Positions 57,175-64,000 of a stretch of 64,000 nucleotides of DNA are shown piece after piece. A program made the position numbers and the translations under genes. This DNA is from Photobacterium obscurum (lineage in GTDB: Bacteria > Pseudomonadota > Gammaproteobacteria > Enterobacterales > Vibrionaceae): assembly GCF_026191635.1 (NCBI RefSeq), contig NZ_JAKRRW010000014.1, positions 86,876-150,875 of the forward strand, in the 5' to 3' direction. The notes beneath the pieces were generated by a model. The model ran no database searches, was not told where the DNA came from, and was given only the letters and a program-made list of their open reading frames with translations. Each line of letters starts with the position of its first letter. Positions within the stretch are counted from its first letter, which is position 1.

Positions 57175-59643
57175 TTGTCACAGCTGCCTATCGATGCCGT
57201 TCTATCTCCATTGCTTGATCAACTTCAGTCTTGCTCACAGCTTATTCTTAAAGCGCCGCCGGGTGCCGGTAAGTCGACCAGGCTGCCGCTGGCAATATTG
57301 AAGCAGGGCAGGCTTGCCGGCCGTATCGTGATGCTGGAGCCGCGCCGGTTGGCTGCGCGCAATATAGCCAGCTACCTGGCATCACAGCTGGGGGAAAAGG
57401 TTGGCCAGACGGTTGGCCTGCGGATCCGGGGAGAAACCCGGGTGAGTTCGGCGACCCGGCTGGAGATAGTGACCGAAGGGGTGATGACCCGGATGTTGCA
57501 GCAGGATCCGGAGCTTGACGGTATCGAGTTGCTGATTTTCGATGAATTCCACGAACGCAGTATCCATGCCGATACCTCGCTGGCGCTGGCATTGGAGGTG
57601 CAGGAGGCCTTGCGTGACGACCTGAAACTGCTGGTAATGTCCGCAACACTCGATGAGCAGGCCTTGACCGGCCTGCTGCCAGGTGCGGGATATATTGAGT
57701 CTGAAGGCCGCTGCTATCCGGTCGAGCACCGTTATAAAACACTAGCGGATAGCCAGCAGATGGTCGACAGTGCCGCAAGGGAAATCACCAACCTGCTTAA
57801 TACCGAATCGGGCTCGGTGCTGGTATTTATCCCCGGTGCCGGTGAGATCAAGCGCCTTGCGGAGCTGTTGGCGGACAAGGTCGGCAGCGATGTGCAGATT
57901 TGCCCGTTATATGGCCAGCTTACAACCGGCCAGCAGCAACAAGCGATTACCCCGGCTCCCAAAGGCAAGCGAAAAGTCGTGCTAGCGACGAATATTGCCG
58001 AGACTAGCCTGACGATCGAAGGGATCCGTATCGTGGTTGATTGTGGGCTGGAGCGTATTGCGCAGTGGGATCCGAAGACGGGGATCAGCCGGCTGGAGCT
58101 GGTCCGTATTGCCCGCTCGTCCGCCGAGCAGCGGGCGGGGCGTGCCGGGCGCCTTGAGCCGGGGATCTGTTTGCGGTTATACAGCGAGGAGCTGTTGGCG
58201 CGCCAGCCTGCGACCCCACAACCCGAGATCCTCCGGGCCGATTTGACTGCGCTGGCGATGGAGTTGGCGCAATGGGGCTGTGTGGATGCCAGCGAGCTGC
58301 GCTGGCTGGATATACCGCCGGTACAGGCCCTGAGCCAGTCCCGTGATCTATTGCAGAGCCTCGGTGCCCTGGATTCGCGTTATCAGTTGACAGACAGTGG
58401 CAAGCAAATCCAGCAGTTAGGTGCCGATCCTCGCCATGCTGCTATTTTGCTGATGGCAAAACAGCAAGATGAGCCTGCCATGATGACTGCAGCGATGCTG
58501 GTGGCACTACTGGAAGACCCGCCGCGCGGGATGAACAACCCGGATCTGCATTTTCAGCTTAACCTGCTGGAGAGCGGTAAGTTGCCTCGTAGTCGGCAGT
58601 ATATGTTGCGGGCAAAGCAGCATCTGGCCAAGTTAACCAATGCCGTACCCGCGGCATTGGCAGTAGCGGCCGAGTGGGTTGCCCCGCTGATGGCGGCGGG
58701 TTTCCCTGACCGAATTGCGCTATCACGCGGTAAGGACGCTCGCTATCAGTTGGCTAACGGTCAGGGGGCGATGCTGCTGCCTGATGAGCCGATGGCCGAT
58801 GAAGCAATGCTGGTGGTCGCCGATGTGGTGAAAACCCGCCAGGGAGACAGCCGGATATTTTCGGCGGTTGCAGCCGATGCCAATACACTGCAGGCACAAT
58901 TGCCACAGTTGTTTGTTGAACGTGAGTGGCTGGATTGGGACGACAAGAAAGGCCGCCTTACGGCGGAAAAACACCTGTGCTGCGGCAAACTGGTATTACA
59001 GCGCAGTGCGATGGCAGAGCCGGATCCGGCCAAGGCCAGTGAGGCCCTGCTCAATGCCATTGTCCGTAAAGGGCTGGCTATATTGCCCTGGCAGGCGAAG
59101 GCCGAAGGTTTGCTGGTGAGGGCGCGCTGTGCTGCTGAGTGGCTGCCGGAGCTTGATCTGCCGCCAATGGACGAGGCTAGCTTGCTGGCAGAGGCCGGTG
59201 AGTGGTTGCTGCCGTTCATGAACGGGATGAAGACCCTCAAGGCTATCGAGAAGCTAGACTTGGTGGCGGCTCTCGAGGCGCGCTTGGGGTGGGAGAAGGC
59301 GAAGGCTCTTGAAACGGCTCTGCCGACGCACTACCAGGTGCCGACTGGCTCGCGCTATCCGATCCGCTACCAGATCGGTCATAAACCGGCACTGGCAGTA
59401 AGGATGCAAGAGATGTTCGGTGAGAAAAGCTCGCCCCAGATTGCCAATGGCAAGGTTGCCGTGGTGCTGGAACTGCTTTCACCGGCACAGCGTCCGCTGC
59501 AGATCACCCAAGATCTGGCGGCATTCTGGCAGGGATCATACCGCGAGGTGCAAAAAGAGATGAAGGGGCGTTATCCCAAGCACGTTTGGCCGGATGATCC
59601 GGCAAACCATGCGCCGACGCGTAAAACCAAGAAATATATGTAA
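57175..59643 (+). CDS. hrpB: ATP-dependent RNA helicase HrpB
   Basis: HrpB is a DEAH-type RNA helicase. The 822-residue protein has Walker A PPGAGKSTRLPL, the DExH box FDEFHERSIHAD, motif III VMSATLD, and motif VI SSAEQRAGRAGRLEPG. The HrpB-specific C-terminal domain ends WPDDPANHAPTRKTKKY. No ATG fits the N-terminus; TTG at 57175 with AAGG eight bases upstream gives the standard MSQLPIDAVLSPLL. Its cellular role is not established. Confidence 0.95.
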   Translation: MSQLPIDAVLSPLLDQLQSCSQLILKAPPGAGKSTRLPLAILKQGRLAGRIVMLEPRRLAARNIASYLASQLGEKVGQTVGLRIRGETRVSSATRLEIVTEGVMTRMLQQDPELDGIELLIFDEFHERSIHADTSLALALEVQEALRDDLKLLVMSATLDEQALTGLLPGAGYIESEGRCYPVEHRYKTLADSQQMVDSAAREITNLLNTESGSVLVFIPGAGEIKRLAELLADKVGSDVQICPLYGQLTTGQQQQAITPAPKGKRKVVLATNIAETSLTIEGIRIVVDCGLERIAQWDPKTGISRLELVRIARSSAEQRAGRAGRLEPGICLRLYSEELLARQPATPQPEILRADLTALAMELAQWGCVDASELRWLDIPPVQALSQSRDLLQSLGALDSRYQLTDSGKQIQQLGADPRHAAILLMAKQQDEPAMMTAAMLVALLEDPPRGMNNPDLHFQLNLLESGKLPRSRQYMLRAKQHLAKLTNAVPAALAVAAEWVAPLMAAGFPDRIALSRGKDARYQLANGQGAMLLPDEPMADEAMLVVADVVKTRQGDSRIFSAVAADANTLQAQLPQLFVEREWLDWDDKKGRLTAEKHLCCGKLVLQRSAMAEPDPAKASEALLNAIVRKGLAILPWQAKAEGLLVRARCAAEWLPELDLPPMDEASLLAEAGEWLLPFMNGMKTLKAIEKLDLVAALEARLGWEKAKALETALPTHYQVPTGSRYPIRYQIGHKPALAVRMQEMFGEKSSPQIANGKVAVVLELLSPAQRPLQITQDLAAFWQGSYREVQKEMKGRYPKHVWPDDPANHAPTRKTKKYM

Positions 59644-59776
59644 CGTCGTCGTGCCAACTTTATGGTAACGACAAGGACTTTTGAACCCTACGCTGGGATA
59701 GCATAATACCTGTCAGGATAATATCGTATTTAAGTACTTATCCTGACTGATAAAATGTAGGGCTCCGATTTCGGGA

Positions 59777-62251
59777 ATGAAGAATAGCATGATGATCAAG
59801 TTGCCAGCTCGCCTTGCCGCGCCTGCTCCCAAGAAGCCGGGAGCCAAAAAGCCCGCGGATAAGAAAGCGGGAGATAAAAAGCCAGCAGCCACCCGACGTA
59901 AGACAACGGGTAAGGCACCAGCGAAAAAAAGCCCGGCGAAGCCCCGCAAGAGCCGGAAAAAAACAACCAAGAAGAAATCTTCAAAGTTGCCGAATTGGCT
60001 TAAGTGGCTGATCGGCTTCGGAGTTAAAGCCACTATTGCTGTTATCGCAGTACTGTTGGTGATCGGGATTTACCTAGATAACGTGGTGCAGGACAAGTTT
60101 GACGGACAGCTGTGGAATCTACCGGCTGTTGTCTATGGTCGGGTACTGACCCTGCAGCCGGGGCAGGCGGTAACCCTGGAAGAGGTGCGCAGAGAGCTCG
60201 ACCTGCTGCAGTACCATAAGGTCAGAAACCCACAGCGTATCGGTGAGTATTCCTCGTCCTCGACTCGTATTGAGCTGCTGCGCCGGCCTTTTGAGTTCGA
60301 GGATGGCCATGAAGGCGGGCGCCATGTGATGCTGACGTTTTCCGGCAATGAGCTGAAAAGTATTCATGAGGTGGGCAGCAAGCGTCAGCTGGGATATATA
60401 CGTATTGAGCCCAAAATGCTGGGGATGCTGGGGACTCAAGAGGGCGAGCAGCGAATGTTCTTGCCCCGGGAGCGTTTTCCCGAGGTATTGGTCGATGCCT
60501 TGCTGGTGACGGAAGATCGCGATTTTTACCACCATGACGGGGTTTCTCCGTTGGCTATCGTACGGGCCCTGTTTGTTAACCTGAGGGCTGGCAGAACGGT
60601 ACAGGGCGGCAGTACCCTGACTCAGCAGCTGGCAAAAAATATTTTCCTATCGCGTGAGCGTACGCTGTGGCGCAAGCTGAGCGAGGCGTATATCGCCCTG
60701 ATCATTGACTACCGATACAGCAAAGACCGGATCCTAGAAGCCTACCTTAATGAGATCTACCTAGGACAGAATGGTGGCAAAGAGGTCCACGGTTTTGCGC
60801 TGGGAGCACGGCTGTACTTTGGTCGCCCACTGCAGGAACTGCGTATTGACCAGCAGGCTTTGCTGGTGGGGCTGGCGAAAGGTCCGTCTTATTATAACCC
60901 ATGGCGAAACCCCGATCGTGCGCGCCAGCGCCGGGATCTGATCCTGCGCCTGATGATGGACAACGGTATTCTCGATGGGGCGCAGTACGAGCAGGCAGCC
61001 TCCCGCTCGCTGGATGTACAGAAGCGGCCGATGATCGCCAGCCGTCAACCGGCATATTTCCAGCAGTTGCAGCGTGAGCTCAAAGAGAAAGTCGGTGATA
61101 ACTTTACCCCGGGCGTTGGCCTTCGGGTTTTCAGTACCCTCGACCCGCTATCGCAGCAGGAAGCGGAACAAGCGGTGATGGCGATGGTGCCGAAGCTAAA
61201 CAAGAAAGCCGGAGTCAAGGTCGAGGCGGCCGTGGTTGCCGTCGATCGCCTGAGCGGTGAAGTCAGGGCAATGATTGGTGGTAGCCGTCCGGGCTATGCC
61301 GGCTTTAATCGGGCGCTGGATGGAAGCCGACAAATTGGCTCGCTGGTTAAGCCTGCAGTGTATTTGGCGGCACTACGCCACCCAGAGCAATACACCTTGG
61401 CAACCACGATTGATGATAAGCCAATCATGCTCAAAGGTAGCCGAGGAACCGCCTGGAAGCCCCGCAACTATGATCGCAAGTTCCGTGGCGAGGTGCCTCT
61501 GTACTATGCCCTGGCGAAATCGTTGAATGTGCCGACCGTGAACCTGGGCTTGCAGGTTGGTCTGGGTCCGGTGATTGATACCATGGTGCAGCTCGGCGTC
61601 GATCGTAATGAGATCCCTAAACTGCCGTCAATCTTTCTTGGGGCTTTTACCCTGACACCATATCAAGTCACCCAGATGTATCAGACGGTCACCAGTGGTG
61701 GCCGCAAAGCCGAGCTGACGGCATTGCGTGCAGTTGTGGATCAGCAAGGCAACAGGCTCTACCAGAGCTACCCGAAAGCCGCTCAGGCAGTTCCCGAGCA
61801 GGCGGCCTGGCTGACAACTTACGGAATGAAAAATGTCGTCAGCCAGGGAACCGCACGTTTTCTGCAACCGAAGTTTGGTTGGGCTGCTTTGGCTGGCAAA
61901 ACCGGTACTACGGATAAAACCCGTGACAGTTGGTATGTCGGTGCAGATGGTCGGGAGGTCGTAACAGTATGGATGGGACGGGACGATAACAAACCGGTTA
62001 ACCTGACGGGCTCTGCCGGGGCACTGCGCCTGTATAGCGATTACCTGCGCCGCCGCCACCCCGAGCCACTGCGCCTGAGCTGGCCCAAGAAACTGACAAC
62101 CGTAAAATATAACCGGTTACCGAACGGTACCTTAAGTCAGGATTGTGGTGGTAAGCAGTCTCTGCCGGTGTGGGACAAAGACGGCTCACTGAAATCACAG
62201 TGCAGCAGTGCCCAGCCGGCAGGGTGGATTAAGGATATGTTTAGCTTGTAA
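59777..62251 (+). CDS. mrcB: Penicillin-binding protein 1B (class A PBP)
   Basis: PBP1b polymerises and crosslinks peptidoglycan. The 824-residue protein has a very basic Lys/Ala/Pro cytoplasmic tail of about 60 residues, then one membrane segment (about 75-95). A UB2H-like region (docking site for the LpoB activator in E. coli) follows. The glycosyltransferase domain has EDRDFYHHDGVSP and GGSTLTQQLAKN. The transpeptidase domain has SxxK in IGSLVKP and the KTGTT box. It follows hrpB, the conserved neighbour, after a 133-bp gap with a possible promoter (TTGAAC at 59681, CATAAT at 59702). Confidence 0.96.
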   Translation: MKNSMMIKLPARLAAPAPKKPGAKKPADKKAGDKKPAATRRKTTGKAPAKKSPAKPRKSRKKTTKKKSSKLPNWLKWLIGFGVKATIAVIAVLLVIGIYLDNVVQDKFDGQLWNLPAVVYGRVLTLQPGQAVTLEEVRRELDLLQYHKVRNPQRIGEYSSSSTRIELLRRPFEFEDGHEGGRHVMLTFSGNELKSIHEVGSKRQLGYIRIEPKMLGMLGTQEGEQRMFLPRERFPEVLVDALLVTEDRDFYHHDGVSPLAIVRALFVNLRAGRTVQGGSTLTQQLAKNIFLSRERTLWRKLSEAYIALIIDYRYSKDRILEAYLNEIYLGQNGGKEVHGFALGARLYFGRPLQELRIDQQALLVGLAKGPSYYNPWRNPDRARQRRDLILRLMMDNGILDGAQYEQAASRSLDVQKRPMIASRQPAYFQQLQRELKEKVGDNFTPGVGLRVFSTLDPLSQQEAEQAVMAMVPKLNKKAGVKVEAAVVAVDRLSGEVRAMIGGSRPGYAGFNRALDGSRQIGSLVKPAVYLAALRHPEQYTLATTIDDKPIMLKGSRGTAWKPRNYDRKFRGEVPLYYALAKSLNVPTVNLGLQVGLGPVIDTMVQLGVDRNEIPKLPSIFLGAFTLTPYQVTQMYQTVTSGGRKAELTALRAVVDQQGNRLYQSYPKAAQAVPEQAAWLTTYGMKNVVSQGTARFLQPKFGWAALAGKTGTTDKTRDSWYVGADGREVVTVWMGRDDNKPVNLTGSAGALRLYSDYLRRRHPEPLRLSWPKKLTTVKYNRLPNGTLSQDCGGKQSLPVWDKDGSLKSQCSSAQPAGWIKDMFSL

Positions 62252-62259
62252 TTTTGTTT

Positions 62260-62297
62260 GGTCTTCTATCGTGCTTCAGTGCCGGCGATAGAAGACC
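62260..62297. terminator. Inverted repeat between convergent mrcB and HD-GYP genes
   Basis: A perfect 12-bp stem GGTCTTCTATCG / CGATAGAAGACC encloses a 14-nt loop, positioned right after the mrcB stop. There is no strong T run, so it may be a weak terminator or a 3' stabilising structure for both transcripts. Confidence 0.5.
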
Positions 62298-62323
62298 TGC
62301 TATTGATAAACATCCTAACACTA

Positions 62324-63580
62324 TCAATCATCAGGATCGAAGTAGTAGGATATCCTGATCCGGGGATTGAGGTAGGTGTAGACTTTTTCCGGCAGTTTGT
62401 GCGGTGCGATAGCTTGCTCAATCCGCAGATCGCTTTCTTCAAGATCGAGGATTGGTGCTTCGTTGGAAGGTACTGACGGATCATAGAGCAGTACGTTCGG
62501 AAACAGCAGGCTTTCGGAATTCACCGAAATGACCAATCCGAGCTGCTGGTTAGAAAGCTGCACTACGCTACCTGGCGGATAGACGCCCATTAGGCGGATC
62601 AGCAGAGCCATGTAGTCACTGTTATATTGCGCCTTCTTATTTTTGAACAGATAGGACAGGGCGCTATAAGGGATACGGGCCTTGGCCGGATCCTGAGGGT
62701 GGCACAGGTTGTCGTAGGCATTGACGACTGAGACCAGTTGCGCTTTCAAGTCGATCTTGTCGGCAGTGAGTTGCTTGGGGTAGCCACTACCGTCAAGCAA
62801 CTCATGATGCTGGCTCAAAATCGGTTTTGCAGCCTGTGGAAAGCTTTCTGCCAGGTTTGCCAAATCTAGGCTGTATCGGGTGTGCAGCTTTAAGTAATTC
62901 TCTTCAGGCTCAGTCAGAGGTGTCGTCTTACGAGTGATTGCCGTGGGAACTTTCAGTTTTCCCATGTCATGGAACAAGGCACCTAGAGCGATCGCTTTGA
63001 TGTCACTGGCTGGCATACCATTGGATTTAGCCAGCATCATCGACATGATAGCCACGTTCAGTGAGTGAAAGTAGATGTCTTCCGAGTCTTTGGCATCATT
63101 CATCAAATGGAGGGCAACGTTATCGCTTTCCATTAGGGCATCAACCATATCTTCGACGAGGCTTTCTGCTTCATTAATCGCCGTGAGGGGACGACTTTTG
63201 ATCTTGCCGATGATTGAACGAAGCTGAGCCATCGAGCGATTAAAGTTTTTCTCGCAACGTTGCAGTCTGCGTTTGTAATTTTTCAGGCGCGAGATACGTC
63301 CCTGCTTTTCCTGCCAGAGCTTTTCAGCTTGCTTATCAAGAAACTGGCTTTCATGTTCGGTAAGGGCCTCAACCGGGGTTTCCGGGTCGAGAGGCTTGGT
63401 GTCACTTTTTTCAGGAATCAGGTAGACAAATTTCACCCCAAGATTTTTGATCAGGCGAATTTGTTGGTGATCTTTGATTTTGAAATGATTCAGTAGAAAA
63501 GGGTGATCAGTCCATTGCAATGGTAGCTTGATATATAAACCTTCGGTTAAGCGCTCTACTGAGAGTTTTATACTTGCCAT
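62324..63580 (-). CDS. HD-GYP domain protein, probable cyclic-di-GMP phosphodiesterase
   Basis: The 418-residue protein has an N-terminal DUF3391 domain (about 1-80, SVERLTEGLYIKLPLQWTDHPF) and a basic linker. An intact HD-GYP domain follows: the HD motif is in LFHDMGKLKVP and the GYP motif in HHELLDGSGYP. All recognised metal and substrate residues look present, so hydrolysis of c-di-GMP to GMP is likely, though not shown. There is no membrane segment or receiver domain, so it is cytoplasmic and what DUF3391 senses is unknown. Confidence 0.92.
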   Translation of the reverse strand: MASIKLSVERLTEGLYIKLPLQWTDHPFLLNHFKIKDHQQIRLIKNLGVKFVYLIPEKSDTKPLDPETPVEALTEHESQFLDKQAEKLWQEKQGRISRLKNYKRRLQRCEKNFNRSMAQLRSIIGKIKSRPLTAINEAESLVEDMVDALMESDNVALHLMNDAKDSEDIYFHSLNVAIMSMMLAKSNGMPASDIKAIALGALFHDMGKLKVPTAITRKTTPLTEPEENYLKLHTRYSLDLANLAESFPQAAKPILSQHHELLDGSGYPKQLTADKIDLKAQLVSVVNAYDNLCHPQDPAKARIPYSALSYLFKNKKAQYNSDYMALLIRLMGVYPPGSVVQLSNQQLGLVISVNSESLLFPNVLLYDPSVPSNEAPILDLEESDLRIEQAIAPHKLPEKVYTYLNPRIRISYYFDPDD

Positions 63581-63816
63581 TATATTTAGCGCAACCTGTT
63601 ATTTTATTTGATGTTTTACATCAATGGTTGTTAGTTCCTTTAATTGCAGCATGCAAATATCAGTTAAAGCGGGAGGAATTACAGAAATACAGGAAAAGGC
63701 ACTGCAATTCAATGAAACTGGTGGCATTCTGCTTATTGGTACTATTGTAAACTATAACCATTAAGCTGCCCAATATGGGATTGAGTGGGTATAACTATTT
63801 GGTATAACTACAGACG
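63581..63816. other. Gap between the HD-GYP gene and tRNA-Thr
   Basis: No gene was seen. It holds the upstream region of the HD-GYP gene on the minus strand and, at 63788-63797 and 63801-63810, a direct repeat of GGTATAACTA with 13-bp period just beyond the tRNA terminator. Confidence 0.5.
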
Positions 63817-63845
63817 AAAAAAAACCTCATCAGAGATGAGGTTTT
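63817..63845 (-). terminator. Terminator after tRNA-Thr
   Basis: On the minus strand an 11-bp perfect stem AAAACCTCATC has a 3-nt loop followed by a run of T, starting a few bases after the tRNA CCA end. Confidence 0.93.
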
Positions 63846-63851
63846 AAAAGG

Positions 63852-63927
<76 letters not shown>

Positions 63928-64000
63928 ACAGTGCAGTTAATCTCTTACGAGAAGAACCACTTTATTTTTATTCTTTTCAAGCTGTTGCTTAAATTGAAAT

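Overview
The window is a chromosomal block from a member of the Vibrionaceae, most likely Photobacterium or a close relative. The evidence is gene order and protein sequence. A division/cell-wall cluster runs straight into lpxC, dciA and secA with no secM. The pilABCD-coaE-zapD-yacG cluster has the Vibrio order. A HapR/LitR/LuxR-type quorum-sensing regulator sits divergently beside hpt, and a carbonic anhydrase and the yadGH-panCB-folK-pcnB-gluQ-dksA-sfsA-thpR-hrpB-mrcB series follow. The genus is an inference. No rRNA, prophage, CRISPR array, integrase or transposase gene was seen; one tRNA gene lies at the right edge.

Layout. 1-8.5 kb (+): 3' end of murD, ftsW, murG, murC, ftsQ, ftsA, ftsZ, lpxC. 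8.6-13 kb: dciA (-), secA (+), mutT (+). 13-19.1 kb (-): the type IV pilus operon pilA-pilB-pilC-pilD followed by coaE, zapD and yacG. 19.6-21.4 kb: divergent nadC and ampD. 21.6-28.7 kb (+): pdhR-aceE-aceF-lpd with a perfect PdhR operator and a candidate FNR site. 29-33.3 kb: a chemoreceptor (-) and a PlpD-like secreted patatin (+), divergent. 33.5-36.1 kb: acnB (+). 36.2-39.9 kb (-): cdaR, a GntP-family permease and glycerate kinase. 40-42.2 kb (+): yacL and a nitrogen-regulated glnK-amtB pair. 42.3-46.3 kb (+): a Fur-box-controlled fbpABC ferric-iron importer. 46.5-48.6 kb: hapR/litR (-), hpt (+), can (-). 48.8-50.5 kb (+): yadGH exporter. 50.5-57 kb (-): panC, panB, folK, pcnB, gluQ, dksA, sfsA, thpR. 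57.2-62.3 kb (+): hrpB, mrcB. 62.3-63.6 kb (-): an HD-GYP protein. Then tRNA-Thr(UGU) (-).

The genes are housekeeping; the unusual content is mostly between or inside them. (1) Six intergenic islands between 12.9 and 36.2 kb are built from degenerate 7-bp units of the form TAGnnCC. One locus, just upstream of ampD, instead carries 16 perfect copies of the related heptamer CAGTACC. (2) A run of 13 G residues lies exactly in the oxyanion-hole codons of the patatin gene, making it a candidate phase-variable locus. (3) pcnB appears to start at a non-AUG AUU/AUC codon, as described for E. coli pcnB. (4) The yacL terminator hairpin contains an NtrC-type site placed upstream of a sigma-54 promoter for glnK-amtB. 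(5) A 162-bp terminal-inverted-repeat element abuts the fbpC stop codon.

Start codons were chosen by Shine-Dalgarno spacing and by recalled family N-termini, so several genes are shorter than the longest open frame. No database search was possible; family names come from motif recognition.
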